A stretch of DNA of 64,000 nt, taken from Aquiflexum lacus (GTDB lineage: Bacteria; Bacteroidota; Bacteroidia; Cytophagales; Cyclobacteriaceae). Where the stretch lies: positions 62,001-126,000 of the forward strand of contig NZ_JABFHF010000010.1 in the NCBI RefSeq assembly GCF_015476655.1, read 5' to 3'. Below the pieces are notes generated by a model. That model was not told the DNA's origin. It worked only from the letters and a program-made list of their open reading frames with translations, and did no database searches. A program made the translations under genes and the position numbers. This document shows, one piece after another, positions 46,671 through 57,667 of this stretch; the stretch's first letter is position 1; every line of letters starts with the position of its first letter.

Positions 46671-47030
46671 ATGGCAAGTAATGTATTTGGAGAAGAGTTG
46701 ATGGTTTGTAGTTCTGAACCTATGACAGGGTATTATAGAAATGGATGTTGTGAGACAGGAGCTGATGATTTGGGAACACATACTGTTTGTGCGGTGATGT
46801 CAGATGAATTTCTTCAATTCAGTTTTAAAAAGGGAAATGACCTGATCACTCCTAGACCTGAGTGGTCTTTTCCAGGTTTGAAAGCAGGTGATAGATGGTG
46901 TCTTTGTGCCAGTAGATGGATGGAAGCATACCGGTCGGGTTGTGCTCCAAAAGTAATATTGGAGGCCTGTAATGAAAAAACATTGCAATATATTTCTTTA
47001 GAAGAGTTGGTGGTTTTTTCTTTTCCTTGA
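46671..47030 (+). CDS. DUF2237 family protein
   Basis: A 119-residue soluble protein with the strongly conserved DUF2237 pattern: NVFGEELMVCSSEPMTGYYR, GCCETGADDLGTHTVCAVM, FPGLKAGDRWCLCASRW and EA. The many Cys (about eight) suggest metal binding. Family function is unknown. It converges on the giant T9SS protein gene, with 6 bases between stop codons. Confidence 0.92.
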   Translation: MASNVFGEELMVCSSEPMTGYYRNGCCETGADDLGTHTVCAVMSDEFLQFSFKKGNDLITPRPEWSFPGLKAGDRWCLCASRWMEAYRSGCAPKVILEACNEKTLQYISLEELVVFSFP

Positions 47031-47036
47031 AAAGCA

Positions 47037-50000
47037 TTAGTGAAGGATTATTTTTTTAGTTTCAACTTGATGGTTATTGTAGATTTTAATCAAATAAATA
47101 CCTTTTTTCAATCCAATCAGGTCAAATTCAAATAATCTTCCTGATTGGTTTGGCAAAGTGAAGACTAAACTCCCCTGCACATCATAAAGTGAAATGATTG
47201 CATTCTCCAGATTTTGGTTTTCTGATAAAATATTAACTTTACCTTGTGTGGGGTTAGGGTAAGCTTTTACAGTCAACTTTTCTTGGATCTCTCCCGATAA
47301 GGTTACCCCCACTACTTTGAATGTCTCTGAAGTACCATCAAAATCTGTTTGTGTCAATCTGTAAAATTGTCTTCCAAAGATTGCGTCTTCGTCAATGAAT
47401 TCATAATTCAAGATGATGTCCGAATTTCCTGCTCCTGCTGTTATGCCAATTGGAAACCAATTTTGGCCATCCAAAGATTTCATGATTGTAAAAAAGGCAT
47501 TATCCTTTTCAGATACTGTTGCCCATGAAACCTTGATCTGCCTATTGCTGATCGGAGTTGCTGAAAAAGCTAACAGTTCAATGGGTAATATCCTGAAGGA
47601 TTGTCCCAAAGTAAAAATACCTGAAGACCAATTGGAAACTGCAGTTTGATTTCTGACGGTACCAGAAGTTTCATTACCCCCTAACCCATCCTGCCCCAAA
47701 TCAATCCATTCAGATCCGTTCCACTGGGTCACTATGAATTCAGAAAAATCTACAATTGGGCAAGTGCGGTCTTCAGACCAGGATAAGGTAACCGTGGGAT
47801 TTGCCGTGCCATTTGTTCTTTCAAATTCCCAATATTCGCATTCATTGACTACTCCTATACTGCTTTCTCTGCTTTCCCGATCATAAGGAACCAAATCAGG
47901 ATTGGTATGAAAGTACCTTCCCGTAAAATGAAAAGCCCCAGCCCCTCCACCTCCAAAACCAGAGGAAGTCAGTGGAGCATAATATCCTCCGTTGCCAAAG
48001 GGATAGGTGAAAACAGTATTCCCAACTTTTCTGATCCTACCATCGATATGACTCGCATTTGATCCTCCTGATACTGATGATCCAGCAATAAAGGTTAACA
48101 ATTCTTCATCATTATTGATAATGCCATTGGTCAATGTCACTAAGTTGCCGATAGTAAGTGGAACCCGAACCTCCAAAGTACCTGATGTATTCATCGTCAA
48201 TCGATTGATTCTTGGTGGATTGGCAGCGTCACCAAGAAGTTCTTGTGAGATGTTTCCAGCTATTTGTGCAAAGCCATTCCCAGCTCCGAAAGTTATAGCA
48301 TTTGCCGAACCAACGGTAGAGATATTTCCTAAGAATATACTTGTGTTATTACGTGCGGGTTCTAAAAGTCCTCCTCCGTTTTGGTTAAATATTACATTAC
48401 CCCTGTATTCGTCTCCTGCTATAGAATTTGCTAATCGAATCCGTCCTGTTCCATTGGTAGTTAAATTAAAATTTCCGAAAACATGACCACCCTGCCAATC
48501 ATTATTCCCAGCTCCATTTTTAGTCATATTTGTAGTAGTGCCTGCAACCAAACTGAATCTGTTGCCACCAATCATTTCTATTCCTCCTGCGGAGGTGAAT
48601 GAATTATTTCCTGCAAATCGGCTGTTGTTCTGAAACCGCAAACTATTTGTTCCTGTATCTGAAGTACTCACAAAGAAATTCCCCAGAAAGGAAACATTAT
48701 TAGATAAAAAAGTTGCAGGTTGAAAGTTGCCGTTGGGTGTGGCAGTGGATTGGAAAAAGTTTCTGACAACAAGGCTACCACTGTTGTAACTGGTGGTTTG
48801 TAAACTTCCTGCAGATAATAAGCTGGTTCCGCCGGTATTTCCAAATGAAATTTGACCAGTGCTGGAATTGTTGATTGTGATAGTTGTGGCAAAAGTATTT
48901 GTCCCATTTCTGGCAATATCAAATTCACCTGTATTATTATTTGAAAAAACAGAAGTTGACGTAAAAGTATCGCCAATACCATTATTGGTCATGCGAATAT
49001 AGTTGGGAGTATTTTTAACAAATTCAACTGTTCCAAAAGTATTTCCGCCATTCCAAGCCACATTGCCTCCACCATTTTTTTCAAAATAACTATTTGTACT
49101 TCCATTAGTACTGAACTGCGAGTTTCCTCCCAAAGAAAGCTGGCCATTGGATATGAAGTTGTTATTAGATGCAAACCTGACATCTGCCTGTAAATTCATA
49201 TCGCCTGATGTGGTCACATTGAAATCCCCTTCAAAGGAACTGCTTCCTACAGTAAAGGTTATTGGCGAAAATGTACCATTAGGAATGTCTTGATCCTGAG
49301 TAAAGTTTTGGATATATAGTATTCCGGTATCAAATCCTGTGGTGCTAAGACTTCCATTTGACAGGGTACTGATTCCATTATTCGCTCCAAAGCGAATACT
49401 TCCACCTGCATTATTATTATTTATTTCTATCTGATCAGAAAAAGTATTTGTGCCATTTCTGGCAATATCAAATTCACCTGTATTATTATTTGAAAAAACA
49501 GAAGTTGACGTAAATGTATCACCAATACCATTATTGGTCATGCGAATGTAGTTGGGAGTATTTTTGACAAATTCAACTATTCCAAAAGTATTTCCGCCAT
49601 TCCAAGCCACATTGCCACCACCGTTTTTTTCAAAATAAGTGCTTGTTCCGCCATTGGTGCTGAATTGCGAATTTCCTCCCAAAGTGAGCTGCCCATTGGA
49701 TATGAACCGGTTATTTGATGCAAATCTGACATCTGCCTGTAGTATCATATTTCCAGAGGTGGTCACCTCAAAATCTCCTTCAAAAGAACTGTTCTCCGCT
49801 GTAAATGTATTTGGTTCGAAAGGGCCGTTTGCGAAATTTGCAACTTGGGTAAAGTTTTGAATGTTCAAATCTCCTTCAGAAAAATCTGTAGTAGTCAAAG
49901 CACCATTTTGCTGCCCATTCGTACCGCCATTTAAACCAAACCTTATGCTTCCACCAGCATTCGAATTGTTGATGGTGATTTGATCCATATAAATATTGGT

Positions 50001-51776
50001 ACCACTTCGTCCTATTTCCAAAATACTCGAACCGTTATTGATAAAAATGCTTGTACCCATGTATTCATCACCATCGGTATTTGCAAGTCTTAACAGGTTA
50101 TTGCTATTGTTAGTAATACTGACATTTCCATTGAAAGTATTTCCACCTTGCCAGGTAAGATTGGAAGTGGTATTTTCTTCCAAAATAAAATTGCCTGTAC
50201 TGTTTCCTCCTCCCCAAGTGACGTTTCCGCCACCGTTTCGGATGATGGTGGTTGTGTTGCCAGGATCACTAAAAGTGTTTCCTCCTACAACCATAACAAT
50301 ATTTCCATTCGCTGTAAAAGAGTTGTTTCCACCGAAATTACTACTCCCTGTAAATGTAATTTGTCCGATAGTGGATATTAAAAAATCGCCAACGAAAGTG
50401 CTATTGTCCACTTCAAAATTCAATGGGTTGAACGGACCATTTGCAAAATTATCAATTTGAGTAAACCTTCTGATGGTAAGTGTACCGTTTGTCAGGTCAT
50501 TGGTATTGATACCCCCATTATTTTGCAGACTTGTTCCTGTTTGGGCTGCTGTTCCTCCAAACCTGATATTTCCGGCGCCATTGTTATCAATTGTAATTTG
50601 ATCGGCAAATGTCGTATTTCCATTAAATGCGATGTCCATTGTGCTTGTACCATTGTTGATAAAATGGACTGTTCCATTAAAGATATCGCCATCTGTATTT
50701 GCAATTCGGAAAATATTATTTGAATTATTTGTAATTGACACATTTCCATTGAAGGTGTTGTTTCCTTCCCAGGTCATGTTGCTGTTAGCATTATCTGTAA
50801 AATTTAAGGAACCAAATGAATTGCCAGGTCCCCAGGTTACTGCTCCACCACCGTTTCTTGTTATGGTTGTAGACCCTGTGATGCTGTTGAATGTATTGCC
50901 TCCGTCAGGTAATGCAAATTGATTTCCTGAAATAAGCTGGTTGTCCGAGGCAAAAGTATTGGCTCCAGCTAATGTCAATACTCCAGAAGTTGAAACTGAA
51001 AAATCTCCCAAAAAAGTTGAATTTGAAACCGTAAAGGTATTTGGATTAAAAACGCTGTTTGATGCTGTATTAAGTTGGGTGAAATTATTGATGATCAAAA
51101 TACCTGTATTGAAGTCTGTTGTGATCAATCCCCCATTAATCAAAGAAGATGTCCCACCACCTTGGCCAATATTGAACTGATTGTTTGCTGTTGAGTTATT
51201 TATAGTTACTTCTTGATGAAAGGTATTTGTTCCAGCGTAAGCTATTTCCAAACTTCCTGTGCCAACTTTATTGAAAACTGATGTGGAGTGAAAAGTGTCA
51301 CCAGTAGTGGATGCCAATCTTAATCTACTGTTATTTTGGTTGGTGATGACAGTGGGCCCATTAAATACGTTTCCACCTGAAAGGTCATTATTTCCTCCTC
51401 CGTTTTTAATGATCGTCATATTTCCATCAAAAACCATGTTTTGTATCTCAGTGATATTTTGGGAAGTTTCAATTACACCATTGATAATTTGACCTCCGGT
51501 AAGGTTCAGATTTCTAACATTCAATTCGAAGCCACTTAAATTAAGGGTCCCATCTGACATGCTTAAATCTCTTACCGCAATGTTTGAAGGCAAGACAGGT
51601 TGATGAGGTGCCGCAGCATTATTGATGATAACATCACTGCCAGCTCCTGGGACCATAGCAGGAATCCAATTCCCGGGAGTGTTCCAGTTATCGCTTAAAT
51701 TTCCGGTCCAAGTTTGGGTAAAACCAAAATGGAACAGGGAAAAATACAGAAATAAAAAAACAGCAATCTTTTTCAT
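47037..51776 (-). CDS. Giant T9SS cargo protein with five long internal repeats
   Basis: A 1,579-residue secreted protein. The ATG at 51776 gives the signal peptide MKKIAVFLFLYFSLFHFGFTQ; a longer TTG frame is rejected. After TWTGNLSDNWNTPGNWIP comes a beta-helix-like, Asn/Gly/Thr-rich body with five units of about 180-210 residues, each marked by SFxGDFxVSTSG-type segments. The last part (about 1395-1579) has an FN3-like piece and a type A T9SS sorting domain (YPNPTQGKVNIL, LYDVQGSLV, KGIYLIKI). It is probably surface-attached or released. Adhesin-like role is inferred from architecture. Confidence 0.9.
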   Translation of the reverse strand: MKKIAVFLFLYFSLFHFGFTQTWTGNLSDNWNTPGNWIPAMVPGAGSDVIINNAAAPHQPVLPSNIAVRDLSMSDGTLNLSGFELNVRNLNLTGGQIINGVIETSQNITEIQNMVFDGNMTIIKNGGGNNDLSGGNVFNGPTVITNQNNSRLRLASTTGDTFHSTSVFNKVGTGSLEIAYAGTNTFHQEVTINNSTANNQFNIGQGGGTSSLINGGLITTDFNTGILIINNFTQLNTASNSVFNPNTFTVSNSTFLGDFSVSTSGVLTLAGANTFASDNQLISGNQFALPDGGNTFNSITGSTTITRNGGGAVTWGPGNSFGSLNFTDNANSNMTWEGNNTFNGNVSITNNSNNIFRIANTDGDIFNGTVHFINNGTSTMDIAFNGNTTFADQITIDNNGAGNIRFGGTAAQTGTSLQNNGGINTNDLTNGTLTIRRFTQIDNFANGPFNPLNFEVDNSTFVGDFLISTIGQITFTGSSNFGGNNSFTANGNIVMVVGGNTFSDPGNTTTIIRNGGGNVTWGGGNSTGNFILEENTTSNLTWQGGNTFNGNVSITNNSNNLLRLANTDGDEYMGTSIFINNGSSILEIGRSGTNIYMDQITINNSNAGGSIRFGLNGGTNGQQNGALTTTDFSEGDLNIQNFTQVANFANGPFEPNTFTAENSSFEGDFEVTTSGNMILQADVRFASNNRFISNGQLTLGGNSQFSTNGGTSTYFEKNGGGNVAWNGGNTFGIVEFVKNTPNYIRMTNNGIGDTFTSTSVFSNNNTGEFDIARNGTNTFSDQIEINNNNAGGSIRFGANNGISTLSNGSLSTTGFDTGILYIQNFTQDQDIPNGTFSPITFTVGSSSFEGDFNVTTSGDMNLQADVRFASNNNFISNGQLSLGGNSQFSTNGSTNSYFEKNGGGNVAWNGGNTFGTVEFVKNTPNYIRMTNNGIGDTFTSTSVFSNNNTGEFDIARNGTNTFATTITINNSSTGQISFGNTGGTSLLSAGSLQTTSYNSGSLVVRNFFQSTATPNGNFQPATFLSNNVSFLGNFFVSTSDTGTNSLRFQNNSRFAGNNSFTSAGGIEMIGGNRFSLVAGTTTNMTKNGAGNNDWQGGHVFGNFNLTTNGTGRIRLANSIAGDEYRGNVIFNQNGGGLLEPARNNTSIFLGNISTVGSANAITFGAGNGFAQIAGNISQELLGDAANPPRINRLTMNTSGTLEVRVPLTIGNLVTLTNGIINNDEELLTFIAGSSVSGGSNASHIDGRIRKVGNTVFTYPFGNGGYYAPLTSSGFGGGGAGAFHFTGRYFHTNPDLVPYDRESRESSIGVVNECEYWEFERTNGTANPTVTLSWSEDRTCPIVDFSEFIVTQWNGSEWIDLGQDGLGGNETSGTVRNQTAVSNWSSGIFTLGQSFRILPIELLAFSATPISNRQIKVSWATVSEKDNAFFTIMKSLDGQNWFPIGITAGAGNSDIILNYEFIDEDAIFGRQFYRLTQTDFDGTSETFKVVGVTLSGEIQEKLTVKAYPNPTQGKVNILSENQNLENAIISLYDVQGSLVFTLPNQSGRLFEFDLIGLKKGIYLIKIYNNHQVETKKIILH
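48891..49629. repeat. Near-identical intragenic repeat, 549-base period
   Basis: A block of about 190 bases at 48891-49080 recurs at 49440-49629 with only a few differences. The offset is exactly 549 bases, or 183 codons. It encodes the segment around NTGEFDIARNGTNTF and EFVKNTPNYIRMTNNGIG in two consecutive repeat units. The near-identity points to recent duplication or gene conversion inside the gene. Confidence 0.88.
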
Positions 51777-51964
51777 CGTGGGTGATCGGTGAAGAAGCAA
51801 ATTAGGCGGATAAAGGCCCTTTAAATGGGTAATTTTTTTTAAATACAGATTTTATCATTTTGAAAAACACTAATTGTATTTAAAAAAACAGTATAATCTG
51901 ATGCTGAAAAGTATAAATAAATATTTAAATAAAGATATAAAATATGAAAAAAAATATATTCTAA

Positions 51965-52972
51965 CTAAAACCAATGCTTTCTTTTGAAGTACCGAATCAT
52001 AATAAATGTAGAAACAAGGAAAAAAGCCCAGATAAATATGTAACCATACTTCCATTGTAGTTCCGGCATAAATTCAAAGTTCATACCATATACCCCTGCT
52101 ATAAAAGTCAGTGGTATAAATATAGTAGCGATGATGGTTAGGGTTTTCATCACCTCATTTTGCTTGAGACTGATATTTGACATGAATATTTCTACAAGGG
52201 TGGTAATGCTTTCTCTTTGCATTTCAAGATTCTCCATGATCTCCACGGTATGTTCGTAGATGTCATTGATAAACGGATTGGTTTTTCTTTTGATCAAAGG
52301 ACTTTCTGACTTTCTCCAAGCCGCAATCAATTCTCTTGTTGGCCAGATGATTTTTTTGATTTCCTGAAGGGCTTTTCTTTTGAGATAGACATCACCCAAT
52401 TTTGTTTTCTGCGAATCATTGATGATCTCATCTTCTATTTCCTCTATAGTAGCATCCATCATTTCAAGAATCACATAATATTGGTCGATGATAGCATCCA
52501 ATAAGGTATAGGCAAAATAATCTGTTCCCATTTTTCTCATTCTGCCTTGAGGGTTTTCTAATCTGACCCGAATCGGATCGAAAATGTCATAGCTATTTTC
52601 CTGAAATGATATGATAAAATTTTTGCCAAAAACAAAGCTGACCTGTTCAATTTCCAAAGCAGTAATATCATTTTTGGTATAGATCATTTTCGAAACCAAA
52701 AAGATAAAATGGTCAAACTCCTCCAATTTTGGTCTTTGTTGGTTGTTTTTGATGTCTTCAAGGGCAATCACGTGTATATCAAACAATTCTGCAATATCTT
52801 TTAGTAAGCTATCGTCGTGCAGGCCGCAGATGTTAAGCCAGAATTTTTTATCGGATTCCAAAAATGGTTTGATTTGGCCAACAGAAGTCAGGTGGTGCTT
52901 ATCAAAAAGATTTTCCCCAAAAGCATACAGTTCCATACTGATTTGTTGGCTTTGAGGATTTTTTGATTCCAT
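51965..52972 (-). CDS. corA: Magnesium/cobalt transporter CorA
   Basis: A 335-residue pentameric divalent-cation channel. The cytoplasmic domain (about 1-270) is followed by two C-terminal membrane helices and the diagnostic loop YGMNFEFMPE (about 300); the tail ends YFKRKHWF. It starts one base after the stop of the upstream response-regulator gene, an unusual partnership. Confidence 0.94.
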   Translation of the reverse strand: MESKNPQSQQISMELYAFGENLFDKHHLTSVGQIKPFLESDKKFWLNICGLHDDSLLKDIAELFDIHVIALEDIKNNQQRPKLEEFDHFIFLVSKMIYTKNDITALEIEQVSFVFGKNFIISFQENSYDIFDPIRVRLENPQGRMRKMGTDYFAYTLLDAIIDQYYVILEMMDATIEEIEDEIINDSQKTKLGDVYLKRKALQEIKKIIWPTRELIAAWRKSESPLIKRKTNPFINDIYEHTVEIMENLEMQRESITTLVEIFMSNISLKQNEVMKTLTIIATIFIPLTFIAGVYGMNFEFMPELQWKYGYIFIWAFFLVSTFIMIRYFKRKHWF

Positions 52973-52973
52973 C

Positions 52974-53348
52974 TTAAATAATGCTTTTGATTTTTTCCGG
53001 AGTTAATGGCTTCTCAATAAAACCTTCCACACAACCAAATTCTTTTGCTTTTTGCCTATCCTGAAAATCAATTGAGCTTGATAAAACAACAATTTTGTCT
53101 TTCCTGTCTTTAAACTCGATTAAGTATTGGTTCAAAAAATCCCAGCCATTCATAACAGGCATATTGATATCTAAAAAAATTAATATGTTTTGATCTGAAC
53201 TTAATGTGCGGATTTTCTCAATTGCTCTTTCTGCTTCAAGATACTCTTCTATTTTAGGAGCGATACCCAATTTTGATACCAACCTTTTATTGATAAGGTT
53301 ATTGATTGGATCATCATCTACTAAAATAATTGAATAAAATGAGCTCAT
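52974..53348 (-). CDS. Response regulator receiver coupled to corA
   Basis: A 124-residue receiver domain. I use the ATG at 53348 (MSSFYSIILVDDDP); a GTG frame from 53411 adds a non-conserved extension. The acidic DDD, phospho-Asp in IFLDINMPVMNG, Ser-Ser-Ser in VVLSSSIDF and the Lys in FIEKPLTP are present. It has no output domain. The next gene, corA, starts one base after its stop, so they are co-transcribed. Receivers of this kind usually signal through protein contact. Confidence 0.88.
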   Translation of the reverse strand: MSSFYSIILVDDDPINNLINKRLVSKLGIAPKIEEYLEAERAIEKIRTLSSDQNILIFLDINMPVMNGWDFLNQYLIEFKDRKDKIVVLSSSIDFQDRQKAKEFGCVEGFIEKPLTPEKIKSII

Positions 53349-53480
53349 AAAAGATTGATATTGACTTTTCAAAAGCACCTGATGCTTGAGAAGAATTTCA
53401 AATATACTCACTCTAAGTTAAAACTTACTTTCAATTAAAAAAATCAGAATCAAGTATTCCTCGTAAGGGTTAGTTGAAAA

Positions 53481-53512
53481 AAAAAGAGGAACCTTTAAGG
53501 TCCCTCTTTTTT
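53481..53512 (-). terminator. Rho-independent terminator after groEL
   Basis: A 13-base stem AAAAAGAGGAACC / GGTCCCTCTTTTT with one mismatch and a 5-base loop, flanked by A on one side and T on the other so that it works in both directions. It lies 16 bases after the groEL stop codon. Confidence 0.85.
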
Positions 53513-53527
53513 GGGTTATTTTTAAGA

Positions 53528-55168
<1,641 letters not shown>

Positions 55169-55198
55169 TTAGGTTTTTGATTGTTTAAAATAGGATGA

Positions 55199-55477
55199 TT
55201 AAAGGATCGCGAAGATGTCAGATTCTCTCATAATAAGATAATCGTGACCTTCTACTGAAAGCTCTGTTCCGGAGTATTTGCCGTAGAGCACGGTATCACC
55301 TACTTTTACAGTCAAGGGTTCATCCTTTTTACCACCTCCGATTGCGATAACAGTTCCTTTTTGAGGTTTTTCTTTTGCAGTATCAGGAATAAAAAGACCT
55401 GATGCGGTTTTTTCTTCAGCAGCAGCAGGTTCTACCAGAACTCGGTCTGCTAGAGGTTTGATGTTCACTTTTGACAT
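55199..55477 (-). CDS. groES: Co-chaperonin GroES
   Basis: A 92-residue co-chaperonin with [37 protein letters not shown] and the mobile loop region intact. First gene of the groES-groEL operon. No CIRCE element (TTAGCACTC-N9-GAGTGCTAA) is visible upstream. Instead a -24/-12-like sequence and repeated CTGACA/TGTCAG hexamers lie in the leader. Confidence 0.97.
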   Translation of the reverse strand: MSKVNIKPLADRVLVEPAAAEEKTASGLFIPDTAKEKPQKGTVIAIGGGKKDEPLTVKVGDTVLYGKYSGTELSVEGHDYLIMRESDIFAIL

Positions 55478-55523
55478 AATTATTGAATATTTAAGTTAGT
55501 TACAAAATCTATAAAACCTTATT

Positions 55524-55540
55524 ATCATTTCCTGTGCCAA
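55524..55540 (-). promoter_or_regulatory. Candidate sigma-54 (-24/-12) promoter of groESL
   Basis: On the minus strand TTGGCACAGGAAATGAT fits the sigma-54 -24 element (TTGGCAC) fully, but the -12 half only partly (ATGAT for TTGCW). It lies about 47 bases before the groES ATG. Upstream are three CTGACA/TGTCAG hexamers (55561-55566, 55592-55597, 55625-55630), the usual distance for an enhancer site. Assignment is tentative; the weak -12 could make it a coincidence. Confidence 0.32.
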
Positions 55541-55654
55541 AGAAATATTGCAGAATTTAGCTGACATATAGTCGGGCTGTTTGCTCCAAAACTGACAGTA
55601 CATAATATGTTGGCTGAAATTCTTCTGTCAATTTTTCTTTGATACTTTTAAATT

Positions 55655-56401
55655 ATGTCAGATTTGCTTAAATTTTTTGCAAAGTATGTTCATATGAAAA
55701 ATTTATCTGAAAATTGGATTACTGAAGGATGGATTGACTTCGAATACAAGAAGTACCTTCTTCTAGCTTATTTGAGTCATGTGGGTTCACAATTCAAGGA
55801 AGTGAAACTATACCCACCCTTGGCGGATCTCATCCAACACTATTCAAAACTTAAAAAATTTGAAGAAAACAAGGAACAGATCAAGGCAGCATTTCCCAAG
55901 CTCCTTGAAGGGCCGGATAGGAATGAAATCAAATTGAATTTTAAGCCTTTGATTATGGATGATGAGATGATGAAACAGATAGAAGAAATCATCGCTTTTT
56001 CTTTGCCCCAAATGAAAAACTATATCGAAGATGGCAAAAGTATTTATGATTTTCTAGAACATGAAATGGAGATAGAACCAATTGGGATTTCTCCTCTCTA
56101 CCAAAAAGAAGGATATGCCTTACTTTCTTTTGACAATGCAAAAGAAATATACATTTATCGCTACAAAATAAATTTGTTTCAGAACAGCATCGACACCTTC
56201 AAAGGCATCATGATGCAGCTTATTCAAAAAGTCAGGAGGTCTTTGGTCAATACTTTTGAACAAATCAAACTAGATCTAATAAAAACCTACAAGGAACTTC
56301 CAAATCCTGCAACATATAGCATTATATGTCAACATCAGATTCCTCTAGAAGAAAGTTTTGTGCCTATCAGTAAAAGGATTTTACTTAAAAAAATTGAATA
56401 A
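55655..56401 (+). CDS. Conserved-looking cytoplasmic protein, function unknown
   Basis: A 248-residue soluble protein without membrane segments or export signal. It has a helical N-terminal half (WITEGWIDFEYKKYLLLAYL) and a mixed C-terminal half ending FVPISKRILLKKIE. Start could be MSDLLKFF or the Met at residue 14. I recognise no family. It is divergent from groES and converges on secG, which fits a stand-alone housekeeping-like gene of Bacteroidetes. Confidence 0.7.
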   Translation: MSDLLKFFAKYVHMKNLSENWITEGWIDFEYKKYLLLAYLSHVGSQFKEVKLYPPLADLIQHYSKLKKFEENKEQIKAAFPKLLEGPDRNEIKLNFKPLIMDDEMMKQIEEIIAFSLPQMKNYIEDGKSIYDFLEHEMEIEPIGISPLYQKEGYALLSFDNAKEIYIYRYKINLFQNSIDTFKGIMMQLIQKVRRSLVNTFEQIKLDLIKTYKELPNPATYSIICQHQIPLEESFVPISKRILLKKIE

Positions 56402-56423
56402 AAAAGCCCGGTAAGACCGTGCT
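56400..56423 (-). terminator. Terminator between secG and the convergent gene
   Basis: A short stem AGCCCGGT / ACCGTGCT with one mismatch and a three-base loop, followed on the minus strand by six T. It lies 10 bases after the secG stop and overlaps the last stop codon of the plus-strand gene. Likely ends the miaB-secG operon. Confidence 0.6.
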
Positions 56424-56433
56424 GAAATTTCTT

Positions 56434-56799
56434 TTATTGATTGTCCTCTTCGGGAACATCATTACCTCCCTCAGTGGTATCTAATGGAAGAAGGCTTTCA
56501 GTATCACCAAAAGAAGGGGTCAAAACCTGTTTTCTTGCACTTTCAATATTCGGAGAACTAATTTGGTCAACTTCTGAGGTAGAATAAAATGCAGAAGAAG
56601 ATAGTGACAATACCAAGATAGCGATGGATAAGACCCAAGTTGCTTTTTCAAGGATATTACCTGTTTTGGTCACGCCCATAATCTGAGAGGCACCACCACC
56701 AAAAGCAGCTCCAACACCGCCTTTTGAATCCTGTGCTAGGATGACGAGGACCAACAACACTGCTAATACTACAATAACGCTGATAAGAAAGGTAAACAT
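56434..56799 (-). CDS. secG: Preprotein translocase subunit SecG
   Basis: A 121-residue SecG with two membrane helices (about 3-22 and 54-73) joined by the conserved loop LAQDSKGGVGAAFGGGASQI, where the Gly-rich stretch is diagnostic. The acidic tail (about 85-121) is longer than in E. coli and variable in Bacteroidetes. It is the last gene of the miaB-sigma54 activator-lptE-TPR-secG operon. Confidence 0.93.
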   Translation of the reverse strand: MFTFLISVIVVLAVLLVLVILAQDSKGGVGAAFGGGASQIMGVTKTGNILEKATWVLSIAILVLSLSSSAFYSTSEVDQISSPNIESARKQVLTPSFGDTESLLPLDTTEGGNDVPEEDNQ

Positions 56800-56809
56800 T
56801 TCGATGAAT

Positions 56810-57631
56810 TTATAAATCCAATTCTTTAATTAAGTCCGCAAAGTAAGTGTTTTTATCTGGAAATTTCACCATTAATTTTTGATAAATTTCTTTGGCCTTT
56901 TGCTTTTTGCCTTGTTTTACCAATATTTTGGCATATGTCTCAGAAAGTAAAGTAGGGTGGAGATGGGTACTTTTTTCCGACAAATCATCCTGCTTTTGGA
57001 AATCTTCCATTTCTCTCAGGGTAGCAAGCTTGAATTCTTTTTTGCTGAAGGCTTTGATGATGTCCAGCTGCTTTTTCTTTTTTTCATCAAGAATTTCCTT
57101 TTTCTCTTTCAGTTTGATGGTTTCGAGCAACTCATCTTTACTTTTTCTTCTTTTTGGTTTTTGGGGTGTTTTTGATTTTTCTTTCGGGATTTCAGGGAAT
57201 TTTGCTTTTTTCTTGTGCAGATCTTCACCTAGTTTTTTGAGAATATCAGCTCTTTCCTGAGGATCAGTATCTTTTGCTGGAACAGGAATCAAAGATTTTT
57301 CAAAATCATCCAATTCAATTGATCTTAAACTATAGGGTTTGGCTGAAATAAGGCTCTCCAGATTTTCGTCGAGCTTACTTTTCAAAAAACGAAAAGGGGT
57401 ATCGGTTTCAATGATAAGTTTGAGCCAGGATCTGTCTGGACTTGTGACAGCCGACCAATGCAAAAGCTCTTTGGAAGCACCTTTTGTTTTCTCAAATTCG
57501 AATTTTGCGAGTAACACCTTAGGAATCTGAAAATAGGGAAAGGTTTCATGCCATTTTATTAGATGTGTAATATCATCTTTTTGAAGTTGACTGCCTTTTC
57601 TTAAAATATCAATGAGTTGATGTGTATTCAC
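56810..57631 (-). CDS. TPR-like cytoplasmic protein of the lptE-secG operon
   Basis: A 273-residue hydrophilic protein. The N-terminal part (about 1-90) is helical (HQLIDILRKGSQLQKDDITH), the middle is a Lys/Glu-rich linker (about 130-195, KKKAKFPEIPKEKSKTPQKP), and the end has one TPR (LSETYAKILVKQGKKQKAKE, then IYQKLMVKFPDK). It sits between lptE (gap 36) and secG (gap 10). Function unknown; a scaffold is plausible. Confidence 0.78.
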   Translation of the reverse strand: MNTHQLIDILRKGSQLQKDDITHLIKWHETFPYFQIPKVLLAKFEFEKTKGASKELLHWSAVTSPDRSWLKLIIETDTPFRFLKSKLDENLESLISAKPYSLRSIELDDFEKSLIPVPAKDTDPQERADILKKLGEDLHKKKAKFPEIPKEKSKTPQKPKRRKSKDELLETIKLKEKKEILDEKKKKQLDIIKAFSKKEFKLATLREMEDFQKQDDLSEKSTHLHPTLLSETYAKILVKQGKKQKAKEIYQKLMVKFPDKNTYFADLIKELDL

Positions 57632-57667
57632 TGCTTTTATTTTGAATGGATAACAATATAATCAATT

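Noticed and set aside
47413-51492. Many plus-strand and alternate-frame open frames inside the giant T9SS gene
   Set aside because: They are shadows of the long repetitive coding sequence, with compositions mirroring its Asn/Thr/Gly bias.
55478-55654. CIRCE/HrcA site upstream of groES
   Set aside because: I looked for TTAGCACTC-N9-GAGTGCTAA and found nothing close.
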